From Gymnopilus junonius (lineage: Eukaryota; Basidiomycota; Agaricomycetes; Agaricales; Galerinaceae), in contig JADNYJ010000001.1 of NCBI GenBank assembly GCA_015501075.1, forward strand, positions 434,001 to 498,000: a stretch of DNA of 64,000 bases, given 5' to 3'. The notes below the pieces were generated by a model. The model did not search any database, had not been told where the DNA came from, and saw nothing but the letters and a program-made list of their open reading frames with translations. A program made the position numbers and the translations under genes. This document shows positions 11,674 to 25,428 of the stretch, one piece after another. The stretch's first letter is position 1; every line of letters starts with the position of its first letter.

Positions 11674-14600
11674 ATGTCGTCCAGCCCACCGAACGACGAG
11701 CACAATGGGCAGTCTGAGCTTACTCCTCTTCGCGCCCATTACCTGAAGAAATCCCTCGTACAGCTTCAGTTCTCGCGCGAGCTTGATCTTATTACCACAG
11801 CAGGTCCTTCAAATGTCTCTACACTTTCATATCTCGGGCAACCATTCACTCCTCCCCCCAAGGGCACACCTGCATTGGACCTACCTTTCTTGCGCTATAT
11901 ATTTCGCCAGTTTGTTCTCACCTTCCCTTTCATGGCTGCAGCCCCAAAGGATTTCTACTCGCAAAAGCTCCAGCCGTTCGTAGCCGCAGTCCTCGCTCGG
12001 GGCATATCGCCTACATCCGTCCTAGATGATGGTGAATCAGAAGAGGCAACGCGTAAGAAGATTCTTGCAAAGCTTGAGCGCAACCTCTCTCTTTTTGTCA
12101 GTGCAGCGACAAAGCTTGTAGAACCCGAAGAGGTTGTCCGTTTAACGCAGGCCGATTTGGATAGGCTCGAGGCACTTACGAAGAAACGCCAGAAACGCCT
12201 CCTTAAACAAAAAGATTCCTTTGAAGTCAACATTGTTGGAGTACGCACAGTAGTTGATAAAGGACGCATGCGCAGCCGCGCTCATGAGGTACGTTTCGAT
12301 GACATTTTGCCTCGACCTTCCCTGACAATGGGTTTTTCAGGAATTTATAATTAGGACAAGACGGTCTCGATATCCTGATGTCTACGTCTCCAGACGTTAC
12401 GGTGATTTCCGTACTCTTGCATCTGAGGTAGGTATTTTGATTCTGCAGTCGTTCCTTGCGCTTATGCCTTCTAGCTCTCAAAAGCTCATCCTGGAGAAGA
12501 TGTTCGACCTCCACCCGCTAAAGATCGTAGCTCCGTAATAGCACCCCCGACATCTCCTACCGCTACTTCTCCTTTGTCGCAACAATTTACAACGTCTACA
12601 ATGGATAATGACTATCCCGAGAGTCCTACATACCCGCCAGAAAATACCTCGTCGACATTTCGTCTCAGCCGAGAAAAAAACCGCCTGACTCTTCGATCTT
12701 ACCTGCATTCTCTCTTGGCTTCCTCCACGATAGTCTCTTCACCCGTTCTCCGTTCTTTTTTGCTATCTGGACCAACGGTAATGACTCATGATGAATTGGA
12801 AGATGCAAGGATGAGAGAGGAAGCTGATCGTGTACGAGAAGAAGGTCGAAAGCGGTTTGCTAAAGAGATCGCTAGTCGTGTTGATGGACTCCGAGATGCT
12901 GTCAAGAGTGTCAAGGGCGATATCATGGGCAAAGGTAAGAGAATGGCACATCTTTTGGAACTATACAGAGACTGATGTAACGTTTTGCAGATGGCCTTAC
13001 TCATGTTTTTGCGACAATCAAAGTGACGTCGGAGATCCGAAAGTTACCCTCTAATTATCAGGCTGTTGTTGAATGGGCACGAATATCGTCAGTTTCCGCG
13101 CCCTGGCAAGTGGTTGTGCTAATGCCTTTGACAGTCTAGCATCTACTGTTTTCCATATGTTTGTCGCCTCTGACGATGCATCGGAAACTTTTGCAGGTCT
13201 GAAACGTATTCACGGATTAATGCCATACTTTATGCTTAAAGCGACCCTCAAAATAACAAATCCTGTAAGCATGATACGGAGTACGCATATTTTTCTTTGA
13301 TACCTCGGTATGTTTCCCATATTGTAATTAGATGTTTTGGACCTGTTCCTTGCCCAACCATTTGGCGGTCGGAGCCTTCTCCAGAGGTAGAACCGCACTG
13401 ACTTCGTCTTGCATTTTCATTAATCTACATCGTCTTAGAATGTTTACTAGCTCTCTGGCAGAGGAGGTCAAAGCACTTGAAGAGCAAATTGAAGCCGTTA
13501 AGGAAAAGGTCGACGATCAAATTATGTGTGCGAAGATCAAGCAATTTGTGTATGCTCCCCGAGAAATTCAGGCTATGCTAAAGGAAGATGCTCGTAAGCC
13601 AATTTGTGTCGTTCTCAAGATACTGACGCTGATGCTGCCAACCGATAGTAGCTGAGCAAATGAATCTAATCACCATCGTTTTGAGATCTGCAGAAAGTCC
13701 TGTCCTATCTCGAGCTCAAATGCACCGACTGGCTCGTGCTCATAAAGCCCATGTGGCATACATGAGGCACAAGGAGGACTTAGACTGCTCGGACGACGAC
13801 GATGGCCCCCAGGATGAGGACGCCTGGTTGCTAGAAGACCTAAGAGTGCTTACGCACCTTTACTCGCGATTAAAGGACCGCGAACAATTGATTGAACTGA
13901 TTTTCGAGGTAAGTAAGACATCTGTAACCACGATGAATTACTGAATGTTTTATAGGGCTTCACTTCAGACCTTCTTAAGGATATTATTACCATTTTTTAC
14001 GCCCCCTTGGCTCAGGTGTACAGAGCTGCAAGCATTGCGGACTCCCTCAACGATCTTCAAAACTTTGTTAATGATCTCATAAAAACGGTCGAGCAGGTCG
14101 AAGAACGTAAGTCTTCTGTCTGATGAAATCAAGGGATCCTGCCACTGATGGCCACTTGTAATTAGTCAGTCAAGACGACCCACACAAAACAGTACAGGAT
14201 TTTATCAGTCTCATTCAGCGACATGAACAATCCTTTTATAACTTTGTTCACAAGGTACATTCCAAAGGCGAAGGCCTTTTTGATGGTCTGATGCATTGGA
14301 TTGAACTTTTCCTCACTGTCATTCGGGAAGGCCTCGGAGACTCAATCAGCCTTGAATTTATCTTGCCTCATAAGGGGCAAGAACGAGCTGAAATATTAAA
14401 TGAAGTTGACAAGGTCGCTCAGTATCACTATAAACTCAAGGTTTTATACGAGGATAAGCTTCGCAGGCGCTTCGGAAGGGCACATTCGAACGAGGCAGAT
14501 GCAGAAGATGAGGCGACGCAGGCTCTAGTTAACGGTGTTGTTGGCGAAATCAACTTCGGCGACCTCGTCCGGGGTGATGCCATTGATTTGGCAGCGGAGG

Positions 14601-15363
14601 AAACCGATGAGGAAGCAAGCAGCGAAGAAGACTATTCTTCTAGTGAATACGAGAGCGGAAGTCAGGATGACTCCGAGGAGTCGCAGGATAGCTTTCTAGG
14701 GAAAAGCATATCAGTACCAAGACGACCATTACCTCATACACCTCTGTCCCCATCTTACCCTATACATTCCAATTCGAAGGCCCATGAACGTTCCGCTCGT
14801 ATTCAACAGTACTCCAGCAGTTCAAGGTATCAGTCTTCCTCATCGTCACGCATAGTCGTGCAAGCTCAGGTTGCGCAGCCTGTCCCAAAGCGCAAGCGAT
14901 CGTTATCTCTCCACCGATCGAAGTCGATGACATTTTCAATGAGCAGTTTGTCTTTAAGTTCGCGACGGAGTCAAGATGTGCCTCCTCTACCCCCGGTCCC
15001 ACCTCTCCCTTTCACCTCGAAGAGCGGCTACCCTGCGCCGTCAAGACCCCTTCCACCTAGCCCCCCCGAGGCAGAGGACATTGAAGCAGTGGAACCACCT
15101 CCAGTACCTCCCAAAGATCATCTACAGCAGCACGTGCATCCACACGGATTGCAATTCAAACCAGCTCACAAGCCTGCAGTGACAGAGAAAAGAAAGATAG
15201 TCGACAAAGCCCTGAAGCCCCCAGACCTTAATCATATTCCAAAACTTCTCCCAGTATTCATTGAAATGGTAAGTGCATTATCAGTCACTAGTGTGGATTA
15301 GCTCTGACGTTCAGTTAACAGATGAGACCTCTACTTAGTGTCAGGAAAGCCACTGGACCTTGA
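11674..15363 (+). CDS. PX-domain protein with PXB and DUF3818 regions
   Basis: A peripheral membrane protein of the fungal PX/PXB family, related to yeast YPR097W (Lec1), which binds phosphoinositides and acts in lipid transport or organelle contacts. The N-terminal part (LRAHYLKKSLVQLQFSREL, LPFLRYIFRQFVLTFPF) fits the PXB domain. A PX domain follows with FIIRTRRSRYPDVYVSRRYG, interrupted by a Ser/Thr-rich insert. A long helical DUF3818-like region comes next (SLAEEVKALEEQIEAVKEKV, DGLMHWIELFLTVIREGLG). The C-terminal third is acidic (EEASSEEDYSSSEYESGSQ) and then proline-rich (PPLPPVPPLPF), a possible SH3 ligand. About ten introns cut the gene. The start MSSSPPNDEHN was chosen over an in-frame upstream codon because the extension has no conserved character. 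Confidence 0.75.
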
Positions 15364-15512
15364 CTTGTCTTGGGATATCTATATATTTGTATTAATGGAC
15401 TCAACTATAACTAGCAAATGTACCCGTATAAGACACCAAACCTTGCTTGCTATATTTATCTCGGTATGTAGACATTAATTCAAAGGAATAGCAGATACAA
15501 CAATGATATCTA

Positions 15513-17918
15513 TTATTGCAATTCTCCAAACTCCTCGTCAAATTCTTTCTGACTAACAAGCCCTTTTCGGACTCGCTTAGACATCTTTTCCTCTCGAAGC
15601 AACTCCTGCCAATCATCAATACTGTCACCATCTTCGAAGGCACCATCTGTAACGTCGCGTCGTCGTTTACCAATTACTTGATCTTCTGGGACTCCAGCTG
15701 CTGCGGGTTGAGAAGCGAGCCATCTCTTCTTCATTTTTTTCTTGTCTCGGCGTCGCTCCTTTTCTGCCTTCTTGTCAGTCTGTCGACTCCAGGAAGCATT
15801 ATGTTTCTTCCTTGGAGCATTTTCTTTCTGTGCTAAATCATTTTTATGTTCGGCCTTGTTAGCCTTAGCCTGAACCACCGCAGCAAGTCGCTTGGCTTCC
15901 TGTGCTTGCTCTAAATATGAGAAAGTATCCCACTTCGATCACGTCAGCCGTCAGATTCAAGATTTGAGATTCAAAAATACTCACCGCAACTTCTGCATCT
16001 TGCCAAGATTCTCGATTTACCTGCTTCAATTCAGGCATTTTGGGAAGGCGAAGAAGTCCAAAGCTCTTGGCGACTCCGATAAGGTCGAGGTCTTTAATAC
16101 GAAAGATGTATGATGCTTCGTGCTTCGAGTATGCACGAACAAAAGAAACAAATGCTTTAACACTCTATGAGGAATAAGTGAAATCATTGAAATAGGGAGG
16201 TCTCAGGAGCATACCTGATCATGAAGTGACCTGTCAGTCATGACCACCCGACGGATCTGCGTGAGGAACACGCTGACATCAGGGTCTTCGGGAATATTAT
16301 TGCCATCTGAGACATATGATTCCCCAGTAAAGTAAGGTTGTTTCTTCAGTGGTATTTTTCGAACACCGAGGAAATCTGCCAGACGATATAATTAAAGCAT
16401 GGCAAAACTGAGAGGTCCACACACCAACAAAATCTACCTCTCTTCCTGAAAGGAGTACCCAAGCCCTGCCTGCCTTGCCCGCTCTGGCAGTCCGACCGCA
16501 GCGATGCGAGAACGTTTTTGTATCCGTTGGCGGGTCAAATTGAATGACAACATCCACAGTTGGGAGGTCAAGGCCTCGAGCTACTACGTCCGTGGCAAGA
16601 AGAACAGAAGGATAAGACTGAGATGGTACTGCAGAGGAGAACGCAGCAAGTGTTTTTGTCCTGGCAGAGGGAGAAAGGTTGCCATGCAGGGAGTGAAAAA
16701 CGGCCTTGCATTTTGTCAACATTGGGAGGATCTGTAGAAAATTGGAACAAAGACAAACAAGACAGGGGAAGGAGGAAAGACCTTGTAAAAATAATCGACA
16801 CATGCGCATGTCGCAAAATATATAATGAAATGGGAGGATTTGTTCCTGGACACCTCATGCGATATTATTCGAGTGAGCTGAATCACCTTCTCAGAAGTGC
16901 GGCAGTCTATGTAATAGTTCTGTAAGCTAGGAAGGGAGGTATCAGTGTGATATCGTATCTATGCACAGGTTTGCATACTTCGCAGGTGTCCGTCTTTCTT
17001 CTATAATTTCGGTATTGTGGCCATCCCCACAGTCGAGCCCTCCTTTCACCTTTTTCGACTGGACCTTTACGATAATTCGGGCCGGATTTCGAAGCCCCAC
17101 TCTCACTAGTTCTGAAAGAGCATCTGCATCGGTCATCGTCGCACTGAACAGGCCTGTGCGACGCTGCTTTGGAAGATGGGTTATAATTCGGCTTAGTGAT
17201 GCTTGAAACCCTAAGTCTAGAAGTCTTGAACAACCGTCAACGAGCAGAAAATGGAGTCTGCGAGAGGCATGACCTATCTGCTTCATCTAACACGAGTATC
17301 TCCAAACCTTTCAAATCCGCTACTTCTCGGCCTTTTCCCAGAAGGAATTCTTCCATGCGGCCAGGTGTCCCAATTACAATGTCAGCTCCAGTGGAAGTAA
17401 ATCTTTGTATATCATCTGCAGGTGAAGACTGCTCCGAAGAGACAAGCAATAAGGCTGAAGGGAAAGGCGCCGAGTTTTCATCTACAGGCTGAGACGATAA
17501 AAATAACGAAAATATCGAATGGATTTGGCTTGCAAGCTCTCTATTTACACAGTCAGGAAAAGAAAGGAGCTGAAGGCGTCGGCAAACCTTGTGGGACTAA
17601 TTACTATTGCGCCAATTTCGTCGTGCTTGAGCCGTGCCTCCCGTCGTACCAGCTTTTCAAGGATTGGAATTACGAAGGCCAGGGTTTTGCCAGACCCTGT
17701 CACAGCTTCTACAACAACATCTCTGTTTTTCATGAAAAGAGGTATGGTCGATGCTTGAACAGGTGTCATTTGTGTGTGTCCCATAGATTGTATGACATCC
17801 AGACTTTCCGGCATTAGGCTTGTCTCTATTCAAATCAATGCAAAAGGACGTACATCCATCCGGTAAGAGGTATAGGAAGGGAAGTCCAAATGCCTGCGAA
17901 CACAGTAGACGCCGACAT
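15513..17918 (-). CDS. SPB4: SPB4, ATP-dependent RNA helicase (DDX55 type)
   Basis: DEAD-box helicase of the Spb4/DDX55 family, which works in the nucleolus on 60S ribosomal subunit precursors. Motifs in order: Q motif [14 protein letters not shown], Walker A AVTGSGKT, motif Ib TPGRMEEFL, Walker [12 protein letters not shown] in [10 protein letters not shown], then [10 protein letters not shown] in the second RecA domain. The tail carries the family's lysine-rich segment with [11 protein letters not shown] and ends DEEFGELQ. The first exon (17918-17854, [11 protein letters not shown]) matches the family's N-terminus but needs a 35-nt intron (17819-17853), unusually short, so the exact start region is less sure. 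It is divergent from the mitochondrial kinase gene, with a TCACGTGA site between them. Confidence 0.9.
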
Positions 17919-18004
17919 CCCACAATTGAGTTAGAATAGAAAAAGGGAGAGACTCAAGTCAGTTCTATTTGTAAAATTAACACGGTAATTTGCATGCTCA
18001 ATGC

Positions 18005-18012
18005 TCACGTGA
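18005..18012. promoter_or_regulatory. TCACGTGA palindrome between divergent genes
   Basis: An 8-bp palindrome containing the E-box CACGTG lies between the start codons of SPB4 and the mitochondrial kinase gene. bHLH factors such as Cbf1 bind this core in other fungi. Its role here is inferred only from position. Confidence 0.4.
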
Positions 18013-18192
18013 TATGAAAGTGAGCTACACTGCTACAGGACAATTCTCCCCTCAGACTCTAGCGTGAGTCAATGATCTAGGTTAGGGATGTAGAAGCCAC
18101 CCTGATGCTCTTGACCTCTTGTTCTTTTTCCGAAGGGCTTTGACATATCATTGTTACAACAAGTCTCCTGTTGCATATGACGGAGTATCAAA

Positions 18193-20085
18193 ATGCTCAA
18201 GTCTGGCAATGGATTTCATCGACCTTTGTTTCATGGATTTAAGATCATTGTTCAAGCTCGACAGGAATCAACGGCCCTTCACTTCTATCAGAACAGGCAA
18301 CTAGAACTATATGCATCCAAGGAAGCGAAAAGATTGACACTGCGTCAGCTTGTAAGCCTGTCTTTTCATCCAGGTACGCCAACAGATTTACTTACCTCCG
18401 CTACAGGTTTATTTTGGTCGACATATAAACCAGGAACGGCTGATCAAGGTGAGTGGCTATCAGCTCCCCAACAAAGCTTACCCTCCTCTCACCCTATCAG
18501 AGCGCGAACTATGTCAGAACAGAGCTTCCTGTTCGCATTGCTCATAGGCTGCGGGACCTTCAAGCCCTGCCTTATGTTGTCGTAACGCAGGAAGGTGTTG
18601 CCAAAGTCTACGAAGTTCGTATTTTTATTGCTGCTTGCATTGTCTAACTACTTTTATATTTGGTCAGCTTTACTGGTCAGCATTTGAGAAGTACGAATCT
18701 TTTGCGCCATTATCAAGCCCTTTCTGACTTACCAAAGGTTTCGGCGATATCCTCCGATAATCACTCTCGCCGAAAACGAAGCTTTCTGTGAATTCGTCAA
18801 TACACTTCTGAATGAGCAGTTAAGATAATTTGACTGTAAAAATGCCATTGATAGTAACTTTTAATTTAACTCTTCCTCTTCTAATTAGTGCCACGGTCAT
18901 TCCAAACCTTTCTCTAGGCTTATCATTGTCTTCGCCTCACCTGCCGCCTGATACACTCGATTCTTTTATGCGACGGATGCTGGTGTCTCGGATATCAAGG
19001 CGTGTCCTCGCTGAACACCATATCGCATTGTCGGAAAGCTATTCTGGACGTAATCAGGAGTCAAATGAAGAACCTCATGTCGGCATTATTTATACCGGAC
19101 TCAGTATCAAGCAAATCGTCGAACACTGTGACAAGCTTCTAAGGGGAACTCCTGTTTGGCCCAATGACTTGCCGGCTGATGCGCTGCCTGAAATCAAGAT
19201 TGACGGCCATTTAGAGACAAGCTTCGCGTATATCCGTGAACACCTTGAGTATGATTTTTTGCACACCTTCATTTCGTTCATGCTGAACAAGATTTCCAGA
19301 TATATCATATTTGAATTATTGAAAAATGTAAAATTTTCAGTATAACCTTATTGGGCATAACTAATATACATCACGCATGTTTACTAGTCATTGCGGGCGA
19401 CATACATCAAGTACCAAAACGAGGCCTCCCGTCGGCCTATTCAGGTGACGATAGTCAACGGTGAAAATGATGTTATGATTCGGATAAGTGACCAAGGTGT
19501 GTGTGGTGTTGAAATCGAGATCTCTGCTATATTTTCTATCTTTCAGGCGGAGGACTGCGTAGTGCGCGTAATCAAGTTTCCAAGCCCTCTGATCTTTTCT
19601 CATTCTCCCATGTGAGAAATTCAACGCGGTTGGAGGATTCACGACTCGGCGCTCTTCGTTCAGTTAGCTTAAGTGAGCATGGCCTGCGTGCCACAGTCGA
19701 TGAGCAAATTGGAAGCTGGCAGAAAGGACGAACACAAATTCCAACCCCTGCAACTGCCGTTGTCGAACAGATCTTACAGCCTACTATTGGCATCGGATTG
19801 CCCATGAGCTATATATACGCTACGTAGGTGATTTCTTGCACCTGGAGAAAAACTGTTCCAAGCGAGATTCAGATATTTTGGAGGAACTCTTGAGTTAGTG
19901 TCTCTGGATGGATGGGGTCAGTTAAATAATCAAACGGCATATCCTTCCGTATCCATGTGCTGATGTCTCTTTAGGAACTGACGTGTACCTGCGTCTTCCA
20001 AAGTTGGTAAGTTTTTTTGTCAGCGCCGAATGCGGTCGCACTCACGAGGGTCTAGGGTACTAACCTGGAAGGAATTGAGGTTTGA
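18193..20085 (+). CDS. Mitochondrial PDK/BCKDK-type protein kinase
   Basis: A mitochondrial GHKL-type serine kinase that phosphorylates and switches off pyruvate dehydrogenase or the branched-chain 2-oxoacid dehydrogenase E1. The N-terminal helical part has LTLRQLVYFGRHINQERL and TELPVRIAHRLRDLQALPY. The ATP-binding domain shows the N box ELLKNSLRAT, the G1 box ISDQGGGLR and the G2 box GIGLPMSYIYATYFGG. The end is LPKLGTNLEGIEV. About ten introns are present, including one splitting the ISDQGG motif. Which of the two substrate complexes it serves cannot be told from sequence alone. The first residues are basic and could be part of a mitochondrial targeting peptide. It lies head to head with SPB4. 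Confidence 0.9.
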
Positions 20086-20469
20086 CATGTACCTAAGTTT
20101 AATATGCATCTGGCTTTTACACTGAGTCTATCAGCTTCGCACTGTAAATTCTGGTAATATTAAACTCAAGAGTCGGATTCAGAAAGTCAACTAGTAATTG
20201 AAAGTATGTATTATCAAAGATCACGCTAGTCAAGACTCAGTCAGATGAATGGAAATAACCGGCAAGGGAGTCAGTCCAAGTCAGCGCCGGAGTTGTAATA
20301 ACTATGTCATTGAGAAACATTGTGGCTGTCCTGTGCAGCAGGTGCCAGGCACCGCGCATGCTGCCATTTTGGGCGTTGGCGCCCATGGCATTGCACCGCA
20401 AAGCACGGCTCAGTGTCTTTCAAATCAAAATGCATCTTTCCCTTCCCTTCCTCCTGCAAAACCCACAAC
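20086..20469. other. Intergenic/5' leader with GC-rich hairpins
   Basis: Between the mitochondrial kinase and the PY-motif gene. Around 20335-20390 there are two short inverted repeats: GGTGCC-A-GGCACC, and TGGGCG-TTGG-CGCCCA at 20370-20385. If transcribed as the leader of the next gene they could form small hairpins. No gene is seen. Confidence 0.35.
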
Positions 20470-21685
20470 ATGGACATGGATCCTGATTATCCTCCTCCCC
20501 CTGCATATTCTGAACAGGAATTCGATCAGAAGGTTGCCCAAGCGACAGAATTATCTGTTATCCCATCCACCTCTGTGGATCAAGACGGATGGGAGCGATA
20601 TGACCCAGCTGCTTTTGAATTGACTACAGCATCTGCAAATGCCGTAAACCTCCCTTCCTCGCCGCCGCCTTCCAAGGGCAAATTCTTCAATCACCATGGA
20701 ATCCCTGCGAACAATAACAACTCCACAAGTGCTCTTCCTACCATCATTCCATTGCGCATCGAGAAGAAATCACAACTTGATCGTGATCCGTACTACAACG
20801 CAACTGTCGACCGCTCTGGAGGCAGATCTCCTCTGCCCTCCGTCCGTCAGCACTCTCGAAGCCAAGACAGGCCCCATGAATTCCCGAGTTCAGTCTCGTT
20901 TCCTCAGCAAGCGTCGATCCCCCTTTATTCACCGGCGTCGATCTCTCAGAGTCACTCGTCGTTTGCTCCTACCACTAGTCCAGAACTGCGCTGGGAAGAC
21001 CACAGTCAGCGCCCACTCAATGACCCATACTGGACACTGTCTCAACGTCCTTCAACTCAATATCCCTTGCCTACCACTCCTGACAAGCGCTTGATCGGAG
21101 TCTACCCTTCATATCCATCTAATGTGCCTCATCCGCAATCGGTACCGCTTGTACCATTCGATCCTACTATAGCATATGAAAGATCCGCCTCTGGTCCATC
21201 ACAGCCTTTGAACGCACCGGCCTCTCCCGCACCCACAGTCCACTATGACCCTTACTCACTTTACAAGTGCGCAGTTATCCCATTGGTAACGAGTCGCTGA
21301 TAACAAATTTTCTTTCAGTTCTGTGGTTTCTGCTCGAATGCATCCCTTGAGATCCTCGCAGGGAATATCACATCACCCGTAAGTGTGGGTCTTGAGAATG
21401 TGCTTTTGATATAGTTATCAACTATGCTCTGCCCTCAGATCTTCCAACGAGCAGTTTCATAATAAGGCATTTGATGCCCCTCTGAGGCCTGTATACCCAC
21501 CGCATTCATTCAACAACGACTCTTCATCAAGAGTTTCTCAACCAACTGTAATAAATACCGCAAGGCAGTCCATTAGTTGGCAGACGCCTTCTAGACCCGC
21601 CTTGCACTATCCCTCTCCAAATCCTCCTCATAATTTTGCGGCACCTACAGATATCAATCGATACTCGCACTATTCCAATGGCTGA
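20470..21685 (+). CDS. Hypothetical PY-motif, disordered protein
   Basis: A protein of about 370 residues in three exons: a long one from 20470, a short one (about 21319-21379) and the last one ending at 21685. It opens MDMDPDYPPPPAYSEQEFDQ. PPPPAY is a PY motif of the kind bound by WW domains of Nedd4/Rsp5 ubiquitin ligases. The rest is rich in Ser, Pro, Tyr and Gln with no recognisable fold, membrane segment or catalytic motif, so it is probably disordered. The start Met could also be the one two codons later. The gene is not recognised beyond this. An adaptor or Rsp5-client role is a guess from the PY motif. Confidence 0.6.
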
Positions 21686-22064
21686 GTCATACGTGCGACA
21701 CAACTTGTACAAGGATCATAGTGAGCAGGAGTCGTAAGGTCAACCCTCACTTGATGGCAATTATTGGAATGTCTGTCCCTAGCCATTTGAGCTCCAACTC
21801 CAGCTTATGTACCCATCAGAAATGTATTGTATATTATATATCCCGAAATACAACGGCATGGTGATACTTAGAAATTTTTTGTTTCTTTGACGAAATATGT
21901 ACTTACACTTTCACAGAAAGGAGAATACCTTTGCTATAATTCGAGGTAGATAATCGAGGGTCACTACTGTATACGTAGTCAATGTACTGATCAATCAAAT
22001 GTCAACATTTATTGATCGATCGGTCTTCTTGCTATTTACCTTGTCGTTGCAAGCAAGTTGCAAC
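21686..22064. other. Intergenic, nothing specific seen
   Basis: The spacer holds the 3' end of the PY-motif gene and the leader of the NDR kinase gene. It is AT-rich, with palindromic TGATCGATCG-like sequence near 22013-22022 just before the kinase start. No gene, RNA or repeat was recognised. Confidence 0.35.
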
Positions 22065-24041
<1,977 letters not shown>

Positions 24042-24193
24042 GACTTGGCGGCCCCTGCCGAACCTGTATGGATCCTTCACTCCAATCTTGGACCTTATTA
24101 TTTTATTCAATCCTACCTTCCATCTCCGTACTTTTTCCAACCCTTAACTTTCACTTCAGGACAAATGTTGCTGGAAGAAGGCATTTTCAAAAG

Positions 24194-25241
24194 CTACAGA
24201 AGACCCTCGGAACGCAAGGCACCTACAATCAAAAAGGCAGATCTCTTATCTCTATCTACACCTACCCAGTCGCCTCGCTTCCAATCTGTAATGTCTGTAT
24301 CATCCCAGGCATAAGGGTCATTGTTCTGCTCTTGCTCGTCAACATTTTTCGTTCCTTTCATGTCTTCTTCTCGGTCCCATAACACATCTTCCCATTGAGA
24401 ATCACTGATCGTTACCGCGGCTGTTTTAGCGTCTCTAACGTTTGGTAGTATTGAGATCAGCAAATTCGATAGTAATTCGGAAGTCCCGTCGGCTACTGCA
24501 GAGTGAAGGACAGGAAGGGGAAGATATTCTGCCTGGTATGATGATGAGGACGGAAAGGAGGTTGTGGAATTATCCGTTACCTCTAGAAGCATTCCCTTTA
24601 CTTGACCACCGGCCAAAACAACGTTTCCAATACGCACTAACCAATCTGTACCAATGGCAAATATATGTCCTTCAATGGTTAGCTGCTGTCCGCCTCCAAG
24701 GAGATTCCGTTGCCCGATGCTCGTGGACGTTGAACGGACTGGGACCCAGCGAGCTTTTATCTGTTCCAATAGTTGTTCCAAGGCCCCTGGTGGCCTGAGA
24801 GTCAGAAAGGTGGTTCGGTAATGAGGGGGGTTATTCTGTAACCAAGCCTCCTCTTGTCCAGGGACAGCAGCAGCTTGGACGTCTGTCCTGCTCGGAGCAG
24901 CAGGGTCCTCGAGCAAGATGAATACATTTTCGTCCATCGTAAGGGCATACATGTTTCTTTCAGAGGTTATATTGGAGCCAGAGATTTGGCTTAACGAAGA
25001 ACGGTATGACTTAATGGAAAGGGACCATTTACCGCGAGGCTGAGCCTGCATATCGTGAGCTCCTCAGCTTGCAAAGGTTGGAGTTAACGACAAATGCACT
25101 GACATTATGGTTTACGAGCAGATTATTCCTGACTGATTCGAGACCAGTACCTGGTGCATTTGTCCATCTAGCCAATCTACGTTCAATATCAAAAATGGTT
25201 CTGTAGAGCCTTGTGGAGGAATCAAACCCCGTAAAACCCAT
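24194..25241 (-). CDS. MED20: Mediator complex subunit 20
   Basis: Likely MED20, a head-module subunit of Mediator, which links activators to RNA polymerase II. The short first exon MGFTG joins LARWTNAPGTGLESVRNNLL, matching the family's opening. Then come GKWSLSIKSYRSS, RTTFLTLRPPGALEQLLEQI and the core GHIFAIGTDWLVRIGNVVLA followed by GGQVKGMLLE. A stretch of variable length (DNSTTSFPSSSSYQ) before AEYLPLP is probably a small intron or insert. The tail is acidic and ends LRSEGLL. The second intron, about 40 nt, could use either of two adjacent acceptors. The gene converges with the NDR kinase gene (152 bp) and diverges from ORC4 (187 bp). Confidence 0.8.
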
Positions 25242-25310
25242 CAAGATTCAAGACGAGAGGATAAAGCAGCACGATGATCACGCAGGGTCTGTGACCAGAT
25301 GTAGCTAGTA

Positions 25311-25395
25311 TCACGTGTAGTGACTTATGGCGATATGACGGGTTCCGAGTCTTCAAGTTTTAACCTTTACAAATAATTCCAATTCCAATTCTAAT
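25311..25395. promoter_or_regulatory. CACGTG site plus tandem CCAAT boxes (MED20/ORC4)
   Basis: TCACGTGT at 25311-25318 is followed 56 bp on by AATTCCAATTCCAATTC (25375-25391), which holds two CCAAT boxes spaced by 6 bp. It lies between divergent MED20 and ORC4. The same pair recurs at 29863-29932 and 34643-34711. CCAAT boxes are bound by the Hap2/3/5 complex in fungi; function here is inferred. Confidence 0.45.
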
Positions 25396-25428
25396 AAGGC
25401 TTAAGTCTACGAGTCCACAAAGAACGCT

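Noticed and set aside
11442..11705. Upstream extension of GET1
   Set aside because: It runs through the shared spacer and past the divergent gene's start; the Met at 11441 opens directly on the first membrane helix.
20335..20390. Small GC-rich hairpins as a terminator or riboswitch
   Set aside because: Stems are only six bases and the context is a fungal leader, so neither bacterial-type element is expected.
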